Both the position numbers and the translations under genes were made by a program. From Pseudomonas phenolilytica (lineage in GTDB: Bacteria > Pseudomonadota > Gammaproteobacteria > Pseudomonadales > Pseudomonadaceae): 64,000 nt of DNA. The stretch covers positions 388,001-452,000 of the forward strand of contig NZ_CP058908.1 in the NCBI RefSeq assembly GCF_021432765.1, read 5' to 3'. The notes beneath the pieces are model-generated. The model did no database searches. It had not been told where the DNA came from and worked only from the letters and a program-made list of their open reading frames with translations. Positions 16,563 to 25,089 of this stretch are shown in pieces (within the stretch, counting starts at the first letter, position 1; each line of letters opens with the position of its first letter).

Positions 16563-17214
16563 GGGGGTGGCGCGCACGCTTGTGGCTGACGTGGCGCTTT
16601 CCTCGGCTCGGGCTACAGGTTGCGCCTGGAACGGCGCCTCACTTTTCTTTGCACGCGCAAAGAAAAGTAAGCAAAAGAAAGCGCGCCCCTTCATCCGGGT
16701 CCGGGAGCTTCGCCCCCGGACTCCCCTCCTTCCGCCAGCACTCCGGGGGCCGGCGTACAAGGGCCATCCTTGGCCCTTTACGCCTCTCGCGGCATCCATG
16801 CCGCTCGTCCCCCTGCGCGCTGGCTCCACTCGGCCATCTGCAAGGAGAAGGGTGATATCGCCTGTTGGGGTGTGCATGGAAAAGCAGAGCGAAGCTGGCT
16901 TTCGATCCTTCAGGCAACTCGGACTTCCTTCCCCTTCAGGAGGCCGAACGCAGGCGTTGTGCAGGGGGACGCGAGGCATGGACGCCGAGCGAGGAACGAA
17001 GGGGCAGGGATGCCCCTTCGTGACATGCCCCCGGAGCAATGCCGGAGTGAGGGAAGTCTGGTCGTGTAGCGGCCAGACCCGGATGCAGGGGGCGCCTTCT
17101 CTTTGGTTACTTTCTCTTGGCGAGACAAGAGAAAGTGACGCGCCGTGCAAGGCGCAACCTGTAGCTCCGGCCGAGGAAAGCGCTGCGCCGTTCGCAGGCA
17201 TAGGCGCCCAACAA

Positions 17215-17246
17215 GGTGGAAAACGCTGCGCGGTTTTCCACCCTAC
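17215..17246. repeat. Short palindromic repeat (GGTGGAAAAC type), copy 4
   Basis: GGTGGAAAACG ... CGGTTTTCCACC followed by CTAC. It forms the outer end of the right arm of the long inverted repeat, mirroring copy 3. Confidence 0.65.
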
Positions 17247-17366
17247 GGAAAGCGCCACACCCAGACACCGGGCATTGCGCTCCGCCCCACCAAAATCTCC
17301 AAACAAATTGCGTCCCGTCCCAACGTCACGGCGCGCCCACCTTCGCTCAACGAGAGCCCAAAGCCC

Positions 17367-18602
17367 ATGCGCCTGATCCACACCTCCGACTGGCACCTCG
17401 GCCAGACCCTCCACGGCCAGGACCGCGACCACGAACACGCGCAGTTCCTCGCCTGGCTGCTCGACCAGCTGATCGCCCGCCGCGCCGACGCCCTGCTGAT
17501 CGCCGGCGACGTGTTCGACACGGTCAACCCGCCACTCAAGGCCCAGGAGCGCCTCTACGACTTCATCGTCCGCGCCCACGAGAAGCTCCCGCAGCTGGAC
17601 ATCGTGATGATCGCCGGCAACCACGACTCGGGCGGGCGCATCGAGCTGCCGGCGCCGCTGATGAAGCGCCTCAATGCCCATGCCGTCGGCCGCATCAGCT
17701 GGGTCGCCGAGCGCCAGCTGGACCACCAGCGGCTGCTGGTGCCGCTGCACGACGCCGCTGGCAACACCGCCGCCTGGTGCCTCACCCTGCCCTTCCTGCG
17801 CCCGGCCGAGGTCACCGGAATGACGCTGGGCGACGACTACATGGCCGGCATTCGCCAGGTGCATGAACGCCTCATCGCCGCCGCCGAGGCCGTGCGCCAG
17901 CCCGGCCAGGCGCTGGTTGCCATGAGCCATGCGCACATGGCCGGCGGCGTGGTGTCGGAGGAGTCCGAGCGCAATATCGTCATCGGCAATGCCGAGGCCC
18001 TGCCGGCCAGCCTGTTTCCCGAGTCCGTCGCCTACGTCGCCCTCGGCCACCTGCACAAGCCGCAGCAGGTCGCCGGGCAGGCGCGCATCCGCTATAGCGG
18101 CTCGCCGCTGCCGCTGTCCTTCGCAGAGGTCAACTACCCGCATCAGGTGCTGCTCGTCGAACTCGACGGCGAGCAGCTGGCGCAGGTCGAAAGCCTGCCG
18201 GTGCCGCGTGCGGTGGAGATGATCCGCATCGGCCGCGCCCCGCTGGCCGAGGTGATCGCCGCGCTGGAGGCGCTGCCGCCCACCGGCCTGTTCGACGAAC
18301 ACCTGTCCTGGCTGGAGGTACGCGTGCTGCTCGACGAGCCGCTGCCGGACCTGCGCCAGCGCATCGAAACTGCGATAACCGGCAAGGCCTGCCGACTGGT
18401 GCGCATCGCCAGCGAGTACGCCGGCAAACGCGGCGAGACGGAATCGGACGTGCTGCTCGGCCTCGACCAGATCACCCCGCAGGAGCTGTTCGCCCGCTCC
18501 TGGGAAGAACAGTACGGCAACCCGGCAGACGAGCAGGCGCTGGACGATTTCGCCACGCTGCTGCAACGGGTCGAGTTCGCCCATGAGGAAGATGACCGAT
18601 GA
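17367..18602 (+). CDS. sbcD: Nuclease SbcCD subunit D
   Basis: 411 residues from the ATG at 17367; the frame extends upstream into the repeat region, but the family begins MRLIHTSDWHLGQ, as here. Calcineurin-type phosphoesterase motifs: DWHLG (D8, H10), GDVFDT, AGNHDSGGR, and SHAHMAGG. With SbcC it forms the Mre11-Rad50-like nuclease that opens hairpins and blocked DNA ends. The stop overlaps the sbcC start (ATGA). It lies directly after a long inverted repeat, the kind of structure SbcCD cleaves; this is likely coincidence. Confidence 0.92.
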   Translation: MRLIHTSDWHLGQTLHGQDRDHEHAQFLAWLLDQLIARRADALLIAGDVFDTVNPPLKAQERLYDFIVRAHEKLPQLDIVMIAGNHDSGGRIELPAPLMKRLNAHAVGRISWVAERQLDHQRLLVPLHDAAGNTAAWCLTLPFLRPAEVTGMTLGDDYMAGIRQVHERLIAAAEAVRQPGQALVAMSHAHMAGGVVSEESERNIVIGNAEALPASLFPESVAYVALGHLHKPQQVAGQARIRYSGSPLPLSFAEVNYPHQVLLVELDGEQLAQVESLPVPRAVEMIRIGRAPLAEVIAALEALPPTGLFDEHLSWLEVRVLLDEPLPDLRQRIETAITGKACRLVRIASEYAGKRGETESDVLLGLDQITPQELFARSWEEQYGNPADEQALDDFATLLQRVEFAHEEDDR

Positions 18603-21600
18603 GAATCCTCGCCATCCGCCTGAAGAACCTGGCATCGCTGGCTGGTGAGCAGGTCATCGACTTCACCGCGGAACCCCTGGCCAGCGCCGGGTTGTTCGCC
18701 ATCACCGGGCCCACCGGCGCCGGCAAGAGCACCATTCTCGACGCCCTGTGCCTGGCGCTGTTCGGCAGCACGCCGCGACTCGACAGCGTTTCGCCGCTGA
18801 ACAAGGTGCCCGAGGTGGATGCCGAGATCGGCGGTGGCGACGAGCGCAACCTGCTGCGCCGCGGCTGCGGCAGCGGCTACGCCGAGGTCGATTTCGTCGG
18901 CGTCGACGGCCACCGCTACCGCGCACGCTGGGAGGTCAAGCGCGCCCGCGAGAAGATCGACGGCCGCCTGCAGGCCAGCAGCCAGAGCCTTACGGATCTC
19001 GACAGCGGCACGCTCCTGGCCAGCGGCAAGAAACGCGAATTCAAGGAATTGCTCGAAGCCCGCCTTGGACTGACCCTGGCCCAGTTCACCCGCGCCGTGC
19101 TGCTGGCGCAGAGCGAATTTTCCGCCTTCCTCAAGGCCGACGACAACGAGCGCGGCACCCTCCTGGAAAAGCTCACCGATACCGGCCTCTACAGTCGCCT
19201 CGGCCAGGCCGCGTTCGAGGCCGCCAAGGAGGCGAAGGAAGGCCTCGCCCGTCTGGAACAGCAGGCCGGTGGCCTGCAGCCACTGGAGCCGGAGCAGCGT
19301 GACGAATTGGAGCGCGAACATCAGGCCCAGCTCGACGAACTGAAAGCGCTGCAGCAGCAGCTCAAGGCGCTGGAAGCGCAGCGGCAATGGCTCAGCGAAC
19401 TGCAGCGTCTGGAAAACGAGCACGAAGCCGCACGCCAGCAACTGCAGGACGCCGAAGATGAGCGCGACAGCCTTGCCGAGGCCCGGCGCATCCTCGACCT
19501 GTTCGAGCAACTGGCGCCGCAACGCCATCGTTTCCTGCGTCTGCAGGATCTCGGCCCGCTGCTGGACAAGGCCGCCGACAGCCTGGCGCGCCTGCAGCAT
19601 GAGGAACAGGCCGTGCAGCAGCGCCTGGCCGAGCTGCAGAGCCAATGCAGCGCCGCCAGCGAGCAACTGCGTTCGGCCGAACAGGCGCGCCAGGACGCCG
19701 AGCCGCGGCTCGTCCAGGCGCGCCGTGAGGAGGAACGCCTGCAGCATCTGAACGCCGACCTGACCACTATCCGCGAGGACAGCACCCGGGCCGATGCCGA
19801 GGTGACTGCAGGCGCAGCGACGCTCACGCAGCTCGCCGAGCGCCAGCAGCGCGCCGCCGCGGAACTTGCCGCGCTGAGCCAGCAACTGGACAAGAGCGCC
19901 GCGCTGCAACCGCTCTGCAGCGCCTGGGACGGCTACCGCCCGCGTCTGCAACAGGCCGTCCAGCTGGCGGCACGTCTGCAGCAAGGTCAGGGCGAGCTCC
20001 CCGCGCTGGAAGCGCAGGCCCAGGCCGCCGAAACCCAGCAGAATGTGGCCCGCGAGGCACTGGACAACTTGCAACGCGAGCGCGACAGCGACGTCGGGCT
20101 GGCCGAACAGCTGGCCCGGCTGCATCGACAGCTCGACGACTGGCGCCAGGCCGAGCGCGAAACCGATGCGCTACAGCAGCTCTGGGCGCAGCAGCTGACG
20201 CTCGTCGCCAGCCAGCGCGAACTGGCCGACGCCGCCACCGTCCAGCAGACCGAGCTGGACAACCTTGTCCCGCTGGGCAAACAGGTCCGCATCGATCGAG
20301 ATGCGGCCGAGCAGGCGCTCACGGTCACCCTTGCGCTGCTCGAACGCCAGCGTCTGGCACGCAGCGAGAATGTCGAGGCGCTGCGCGCGGCGCTGATCCC
20401 CGGCGAGCCCTGCCCGGTCTGCGGCAGCCACGAGCATCCCTGGCAACAGACCGATGCGCTGGTCGCCAGCCTTGCTCGGCACGATGACAGCGAGGCCGAG
20501 CGCGCGCGTCAGGCACTACAAGAACAGGACCAGCGCCTGCAGGAGCTGCGCGATCGCCATGTCGCGCTCAGCACACAGTTGCGCCAGACCCAGCAGCGCC
20601 AGAGCGAAGTCGACGCGCAGCTGCAGGCCCTGGCGCCGCGCCTGCTCGCCCTGCCCGCGCACGCACGATTGCTTGAGCAGCCTGAAGCCGAGCGTTCGCA
20701 ATGGTTGGAAACGCAGCTGACGACTCTCAAAGGCCAGATCACCAGCGCCAGCCAGCGTCAGCAGCAATTGCTCGCCCTGCAACAGCGCAGCGAAACCCTG
20801 CAGCAAGCCTGGCAGACCGCGCGCGAGGCCTGTGTCGAGGCGACTCAACAGCTCGCGCGCCAGCGCGATGCCTTGGCCCGCGACAGCCTACAACTCGACG
20901 AGGAGCTGGCGGCCTTTGCCGAACTGCTGCCCGTCGAGCAACTGCAGCGCTGGCGCGAAGATCCGGCGCAGACCTTTATGCAGCTGGACGCCAGCATCGC
21001 CACGCGATTGCAGCAACTGCAGACGCAAGCCGAGCTGGCCGAGGAGCTGCGCCAGTGCGAGCAGCGCCGCAGCGACGAACAGCTGCAGCAGCGCCATCGC
21101 CAGGAGAAGCAGGCTGGCTGCAACGCGCGACTGGCTGAGCGCGAAAAGCTTCTGCTCGCCTGCCAGCAGGCGCTGCGGACCAGCCTTGGCGAGCATGGCA
21201 GCGCCAGCGCCTGGCAACAGCAGCTGGACGCAACCATCCAGGCTGCGCGGCAAACCCAGGCCGAGATCGACCAGCAACTCAACGAGAGCAAACTTGGCCT
21301 GACGCGCCTGCACAGCGAGCAACAGAACTGTCGCCAGCGCCACGCCGAATTGCAGCAGGAACGCGACGCGCTGAACGCGGAACTAGCGACCTGGCGCGTC
21401 GGCCATCCGCAGCTGGATGACGCCACCCTCGCGCAGCTGTTGCACATGGACGACCAGCTGATCGCCGAGGCGCGACAGCGCTTGCGAGAGAACAGCGAAA
21501 ACCTGACCCGCTGTCGCGAACGTCTGGATGGCTGCCTCAATCGCCTGAACCTGCACAACCAGCAGCAGAGCGAAACACCGGATGCCGAGCAGCTGCAGCA

Positions 21601-22243
21601 GCGCCACGCCGAACAACTGCAGCAGTGCGAGCTGGCCGACCAGCACTGCGCGGAAACCCGCGCCAGGCTGATCGACGACGACAAACGCCGCAGCCAGAGC
21701 CAGGCGCTGCTCGCCGAGATCGACGCGGCGCGCGCCGAGCACCAGCGCTGGGGGCGTATCGCTGCGCTGATCGGTTCCAGCGACGGCGGTGCCTTCCGCA
21801 AGATCGCTCAGGCCTACAACCTCGATCTGCTGGTGCAGCACGCCAACGTGCAGCTGCGCCAACTGGCGCGGCGCTACCGGCTCAAGCGCGGCGGCAGCCC
21901 GCTGGGGTTGCTGGTGATGGATACCGAAATGGGTGACGAGCTGCGCTCGGTGCATTCACTGTCCGGCGGCGAGACCTTCCTCGTCTCGCTGGCGCTGGCG
22001 CTGGGCCTGGCCTCGATGGCTTCGAGCAAGCTCAGGATCGAGTCGCTGTTCATCGACGAAGGCTTCGGCAGTCTCGATCCCGAGTCGCTGCAGATCGCCA
22101 TGGATGCGCTGGATTCGCTGCAGGCCCAGGGCCGCAAGGTGGCGGTGATCAGCCACGTCGCGGAGATGCACGAGCGCATTCCGGTGCAGATCCAGGTGCA
22201 GCGCCAGGGCAACGGCCAGAGTGCGCTGAAGATCGTCGGTTGA
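18599..22243 (+). CDS. sbcC: Nuclease SbcCD subunit C (SMC-like ATPase)
   Basis: 1214 residues. N-terminal ATPase half with Walker A GPTGAGKST at 37-45, very long Gln/Glu/Leu-rich coiled coils, a central zinc hook CPVC near residue 604 (GEPCPVCGSHEHP), then the returning coil and the C-terminal half with the LSGGETFLVSLALALGLA signature and FIDEGFGSLD Walker B/D-loop. Full length for the family (E. coli 1048; pseudomonad forms are longer). Acts with SbcD in DNA end and hairpin processing. Confidence 0.93.
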   Translation: MRILAIRLKNLASLAGEQVIDFTAEPLASAGLFAITGPTGAGKSTILDALCLALFGSTPRLDSVSPLNKVPEVDAEIGGGDERNLLRRGCGSGYAEVDFVGVDGHRYRARWEVKRAREKIDGRLQASSQSLTDLDSGTLLASGKKREFKELLEARLGLTLAQFTRAVLLAQSEFSAFLKADDNERGTLLEKLTDTGLYSRLGQAAFEAAKEAKEGLARLEQQAGGLQPLEPEQRDELEREHQAQLDELKALQQQLKALEAQRQWLSELQRLENEHEAARQQLQDAEDERDSLAEARRILDLFEQLAPQRHRFLRLQDLGPLLDKAADSLARLQHEEQAVQQRLAELQSQCSAASEQLRSAEQARQDAEPRLVQARREEERLQHLNADLTTIREDSTRADAEVTAGAATLTQLAERQQRAAAELAALSQQLDKSAALQPLCSAWDGYRPRLQQAVQLAARLQQGQGELPALEAQAQAAETQQNVAREALDNLQRERDSDVGLAEQLARLHRQLDDWRQAERETDALQQLWAQQLTLVASQRELADAATVQQTELDNLVPLGKQVRIDRDAAEQALTVTLALLERQRLARSENVEALRAALIPGEPCPVCGSHEHPWQQTDALVASLARHDDSEAERARQALQEQDQRLQELRDRHVALSTQLRQTQQRQSEVDAQLQALAPRLLALPAHARLLEQPEAERSQWLETQLTTLKGQITSASQRQQQLLALQQRSETLQQAWQTAREACVEATQQLARQRDALARDSLQLDEELAAFAELLPVEQLQRWREDPAQTFMQLDASIATRLQQLQTQAELAEELRQCEQRRSDEQLQQRHRQEKQAGCNARLAEREKLLLACQQALRTSLGEHGSASAWQQQLDATIQAARQTQAEIDQQLNESKLGLTRLHSEQQNCRQRHAELQQERDALNAELATWRVGHPQLDDATLAQLLHMDDQLIAEARQRLRENSENLTRCRERLDGCLNRLNLHNQQQSETPDAEQLQQRHAEQLQQCELADQHCAETRARLIDDDKRRSQSQALLAEIDAARAEHQRWGRIAALIGSSDGGAFRKIAQAYNLDLLVQHANVQLRQLARRYRLKRGGSPLGLLVMDTEMGDELRSVHSLSGGETFLVSLALALGLASMASSKLRIESLFIDEGFGSLDPESLQIAMDALDSLQAQGRKVAVISHVAEMHERIPVQIQVQRQGNGQSALKIVG

Positions 22244-22265
22244 GGGGCGCCGGCGCGGTAAGCCG

Positions 22266-22298
22266 GCTAAGTTTCGCTTAAGTTTCGCCGCCTAGAAT
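22266..22298 (+). promoter_or_regulatory. Candidate BqsR box and -10 of the cytochrome b561 gene
   Basis: 22267-22282 reads CTAAG-N6-TTAAG, one base off the TTAAG-N6-TTAAG BqsR site, and is followed after exactly 10 bases by the -10-like TAGAAT (22293-22298). The geometry is the same as at 12337-12369 in front of the PepSY-bqsRS operon, including the shared AGTTTC before the second half-site. Confidence 0.65.
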
Positions 22299-22331
22299 CA
22301 CCCTCCGTTACCCCTACGTGGAGCAGGTGAA

Positions 22332-22883
22332 ATGAACGGTAAAACGGGTGTGGCAAGCTACGGACGGCTGTCCATCGGCTTGCACTGGTTGATGCTGCTG
22401 TTGATCGCGGCGGTCTACGCGACCATCGAGCTGCGGGTCAACTTCGCCAAGGGCAGCGAGCCGCGCGAGCTGCTCAAACACTGGCACTTCATGCTCGGCA
22501 TGGCAGTGTTTGCACTGGTCTGGCTGCGACTGCTGGCGCGCTGGCTGCACCCGGCGCCGAAGGCAGTGCCGGGCGCCGGCTGGGAACAGGCGCTGGCGAA
22601 GCTGATGCACCTGGCGCTGTACGCATTGATGATCGGCCTGCCGCTGCTGGGCTGGCTGACGCTGAGCGCGGCCGGCAAGCCGATTCCGTTCTTTGGCCTC
22701 GAGCTGCCGGCGCTGATCAACGCCAACAAGGACCTCGCCGGTCAGTTTAAGGAGCTGCATGAAACCCTGGCGGTTGCCGGCTACTGGCTGATCGGCCTGC
22801 ACGCCGCCGCCGCGCTGTTCCACCAGTACGTGCGCCGCGACGGCACCCTGCAGCGGATGCTGCCGCAGCGCCACCGGGCCTGA
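22332..22883 (+). CDS. Cytochrome b561 family protein
   Basis: 183 residues with four membrane helices. The family pattern is clear: RLSIGLHWLMLLLIAAVYA in helix 1 (heme His), LLKHWHFMLGMAVFALVWLRLL in helix 2, and KELHETLAVAGYWLIGLHAAAALFHQYVRRDGTL in helices 3-4 with further heme His residues. It likely carries two b hemes and passes electrons between the quinone pool and a periplasmic acceptor such as oxygen or superoxide. The promoter carries a candidate BqsR box, so it may respond to ferrous iron. Confidence 0.88.
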   Translation: MNGKTGVASYGRLSIGLHWLMLLLIAAVYATIELRVNFAKGSEPRELLKHWHFMLGMAVFALVWLRLLARWLHPAPKAVPGAGWEQALAKLMHLALYALMIGLPLLGWLTLSAAGKPIPFFGLELPALINANKDLAGQFKELHETLAVAGYWLIGLHAAAALFHQYVRRDGTLQRMLPQRHRA

Positions 22884-22895
22884 CCCGCCGACGCC

Positions 22896-22932
22896 AAAAC
22901 GCCCGGTCGACTCGTCATCGACCGGGCGTTTT
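22896..22932. terminator. Bidirectional rho-independent terminator
   Basis: AAAACGCCCGGTCGA-n7-TCGACCGGGCGTTTT is a perfect 15-base-pair stem with A and T runs on either side, between the convergent cytochrome b561 and moeA genes. It should stop transcription in both directions. Confidence 0.93.
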
Positions 22933-22938
22933 CGTGTC

Positions 22939-24171
22939 TCAGCCGAGCAGTGCGCTGAACGGCAGGTACTCGACGGTTTCGCCCTCCTCCAGCGTGCGCT
23001 CGCGCTCGACGATGGCCAGGCCATCCGCCCAGCTGGCGGAGGTCAGCATCGCCGAGCCCTGACGCGGATGCAGGCAGACGCGCAGCTCGCCATCGACCTG
23101 CTCCAGCCGCGCGCGCAGGTACTGGCGACGGTTGTTGCGCTTGCGCCAGGCGAAGCCGGCGGTCAGGCGCAGCGGGGTCGGCAGCGCATCGCGGCAGCCC
23201 TGCGCACGCAGCAGGAACGGCCGCGCCACCACCAGCGAGGTGATCAGCGCCGCCGCCGGATTGCCCGGCAGGCCGATCCACGGTTTGCCGTTGACTTCAC
23301 CGAAGGCCAGCGGCTTGCCCGGCTGGATCGCCAGGCGCCACAGGTGCAGCTCGCCGAGTTCGCGGATCGCCTGCTTGAGGTGATCCTCCTCGCCCACCGA
23401 AACGCCGCCGGAGGTGATCAGGATGTCCCACTCGGCTGCCGCCTGCGCCAGGGCCTTGCGACTGGCGTCGAGGTCGTCGACCAGCACTTCGTAGTCGTGC
23501 ACTTCCAGCCCGAGGCTGCGCAGCACGCCGAGCAGGCAGTAGCGGTTGGAGTTGTAGATCTGCCCCGGTGCCAACGGCTGGCCGGGTTCGCGCAGTTCGT
23601 TGCCGCTGGACAGCAGGCCGACACGCAGGCGCCGGTAGACCGCCACGCGGGCGACGCCGAAGCTCGCCAGCAGCCCCAGCTCCTGCGGACGCAGGCGTTT
23701 GCCGGCTTCCAGCACCGGCGCACCGGCTTGCAGTTCCTCGCCCTGGCGCCGTACATGGGCGCCGAGGCTGACGCCGGGGAAATGCACGCGCTCGGCCTCG
23801 ATCTGGCAATCCTCCTGCGCCACCACAGTGTCGGCACCCGGCGGCAGCGGCGCGCCGGTGAAGATACGCACCGCGTGGCCGGCCGGCAGTTGCTGGTCGG
23901 CGGCATCACCCGCGGCGATGCGCCCGGCGAGCGGCAGCCAGCCACCTTCGGCCGGCAGATCGGCGGCGCGCAGGGCGTAACCGTCCATCGCGCTGTTGTC
24001 CCACGCCGGCACCGGGAACGGAGCGGCGAGCGGCTCGGCCAGCACCCGACCGAGCGCATCGGAAAGCGCCACGTGCTCCACCGCCGGCAGCGCCGGCACC
24101 CGCGCCAGCAGCGCCTCGATGGCCTCGTCGACCGGCTTCAGTCCGCTGGTGTCGCAGCCGCAGGCGCTCAT
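22939..24171 (-). CDS. moeA: Molybdopterin molybdenumtransferase
   Basis: 410 residues from the ATG at 24171, which overlaps the moaB stop (ATGA on the minus strand). It inserts molybdate into adenylated molybdopterin. Typical segments: FPVPAWDNSAMDGYALRAADL, IFTGAPLPPGADTVVAQED, SSGNEL, and ITSGGVSVGEEDHLK, GLPGNPAAA. It is the last gene of the cofactor cluster linked to nitrate reductase. A longer start at 24228 is possible but unsupported. Confidence 0.92.
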   Translation of the reverse strand: MSACGCDTSGLKPVDEAIEALLARVPALPAVEHVALSDALGRVLAEPLAAPFPVPAWDNSAMDGYALRAADLPAEGGWLPLAGRIAAGDAADQQLPAGHAVRIFTGAPLPPGADTVVAQEDCQIEAERVHFPGVSLGAHVRRQGEELQAGAPVLEAGKRLRPQELGLLASFGVARVAVYRRLRVGLLSSGNELREPGQPLAPGQIYNSNRYCLLGVLRSLGLEVHDYEVLVDDLDASRKALAQAAAEWDILITSGGVSVGEEDHLKQAIRELGELHLWRLAIQPGKPLAFGEVNGKPWIGLPGNPAAALITSLVVARPFLLRAQGCRDALPTPLRLTAGFAWRKRNNRRQYLRARLEQVDGELRVCLHPRQGSAMLTSASWADGLAIVERERTLEEGETVEYLPFSALLG

Positions 24172-24713
24172 GAGCGTGGCCCGCAGTAGGCGACCGCCGA
24201 GGCCTTGAGGTGCGGCACGAAGTTGCACGGCTTGGTCCGACTGTCCAGCTGCTCGACGAGAATCTTGTTCCAGGCGGTGCGGCAGGCGTTGGTCGAACCC
24301 GGCAGGCAGCAGACCAGCGTGCCGTTGCTCATGCCGGCCAGCGCGCGCGACTGCACGGTGGAGGTGCCGATCTCACCCAGCGAGAAGTGGCGGAACAGCT
24401 CGCCGAAACCATCGACGGACTTGTCCAGCAGCGGCTGCACCGCCTGCGGGGTGTTGTCGCGGGCGGTGAAGCCGGTGCCGCCGGTGATCAGCACGACCTG
24501 CACGTTCTCGCTGGCGATCCAGCTGCAGACGCGGGCACGAATCTGCCAGATGTCGTCCTTGACGATGGCGCGTTCGGCCAGGGTGTGGCCAGCGCTCGTG
24601 AGGCCGTCGATCAGCGCTTGGCCGGAGGTATCGGAATCGATGTTGCGGGTGTCGCTCACCGTGAGCACGGCGATGTTCAGCGACTGAAACTCGGTGTTGG
24701 ACAGGTGAGCCAT
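24168..24713 (-). CDS. moaB: Molybdenum cofactor biosynthesis protein B
   Basis: 181 residues from the ATG at 24713 (MAHLSNTEFQSLNIAVLTVSDTR). MoaB/MogA fold with the ITGGTGFTARDNTPQAVQPLL molybdopterin-binding motif, GEIGTSTVQSRA and CLPGSTNACR. It adenylates molybdopterin or acts as the MogA equivalent. The upstream in-frame extension to 24821 has no signal for translation. About 120 bases of non-coding sequence separate it from moaD. Confidence 0.9.
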   Translation of the reverse strand: MAHLSNTEFQSLNIAVLTVSDTRNIDSDTSGQALIDGLTSAGHTLAERAIVKDDIWQIRARVCSWIASENVQVVLITGGTGFTARDNTPQAVQPLLDKSVDGFGELFRHFSLGEIGTSTVQSRALAGMSNGTLVCCLPGSTNACRTAWNKILVEQLDSRTKPCNFVPHLKASAVAYCGPRS

Positions 24714-24833
24714 TGCTCGAAACTCCATAAAAGAAGAGGTGGCGCAGGCCAGGCCTGCGGCTGCCCGGGGACCGTTCCCCGTGGCGGGTGGTTCGTGTCG
24801 CCGGCCTCGTTCGCGGGCCACGCGAGGTGTCGC

Positions 24834-25082
24834 TCAGCCGCCAGTGACCGGCGGAAAGAAGGCGATCTCATCGCCATCGTGCAACGTCTCGGCGCTGCTG
24901 CACAGCGCCTGATTGCGCGCACACAGCAGATTGCGTTCGGCGAGCAGCGCCCAGGCGTGCCCGCGACGCTGCAGGTAGCGACGCAGGTCGTCGATGGTGG
25001 CGAACTCCGGCCGCCAGGGCAAACGTTCGAACTCGCAGCCAAGCAACTCACGATAACGGGCGAAGTAGCTGATGCGCAGCAT
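24834..25082 (-). CDS. moaD: Molybdopterin synthase small subunit
   Basis: 82 residues, ubiquitin-like fold, ending AFFPPVTGG; the C-terminal Gly-Gly is the site of thiocarboxylation. It donates sulphur to precursor Z with MoaE. moaE usually follows moaD, but here moaB does, so MoaE must be encoded elsewhere. It begins 7 bases after moaA. Confidence 0.9.
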   Translation of the reverse strand: MLRISYFARYRELLGCEFERLPWRPEFATIDDLRRYLQRRGHAWALLAERNLLCARNQALCSSAETLHDGDEIAFFPPVTGG

Positions 25083-25089
25083 GGCACCC

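Larger units (their letters stand above)
16531..17246. repeat. Long imperfect inverted repeat (about 300-base arms)
   Basis: The left arm (16531 to about 16860) reappears as the reverse complement in the right arm (about 16905 to 17246). Matching landmarks in order from outside: GTAGGGTGGAAAAC palindrome, GCGCTTTCCTCGG, GCTACAGGTTGCGCC, a CACTTT-CTTT...AAAGAAAAGTAA hairpin, GCATCCGGGT or TCATCCGGGT, GCTCCGGGGGC or CACTCCGGGGGC, GGCATC/GGCCATCC hairpins, and CGTCCCCCTGC. The arms differ at many positions but keep local hairpins, suggesting old age with structural constraint. No transposase or terminal duplication is evident. Similar sequence in other pseudomonads is often mis-called as hypothetical protein genes (from memory). 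Confidence 0.75.
16454..17366. other. Non-coding region with long inverted repeat between WYL regulator and sbcD
   Basis: 913 bases in which I find no credible gene. The open frames on both strands that cross it read through a symmetrical repeat and have no ribosome binding site or recognisable product. Most of it is the inverted repeat at 16531-17246. 17247-17366 contains nothing I can name apart from the presumed sbcD promoter. Confidence 0.75.

Noticed and set aside
16438..17376. 312-codon plus-strand frame and a 786-codon minus-strand frame (16275-18635) crossing the region between the WYL regulator and sbcD
   Set aside because: They read through both arms of an inverted repeat or antisense to sbcD, have no ribosome binding site, and give low-complexity Arg/Pro/Ser-rich products with no recognisable domain.
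18143..20125. 660-codon minus-strand frame opposite sbcD/sbcC
   Set aside because: Shadow of the coiled-coil coding sequence of sbcC, which avoids stops in the opposite frame.
17367..22243. sbcCD as part of a new defence system with the WYL regulator
   Set aside because: sbcD and sbcC are full-length, canonical housekeeping genes in their usual coupled form; nothing in sequence ties them to the regulator beyond proximity across a 0.9 kb non-coding gap.
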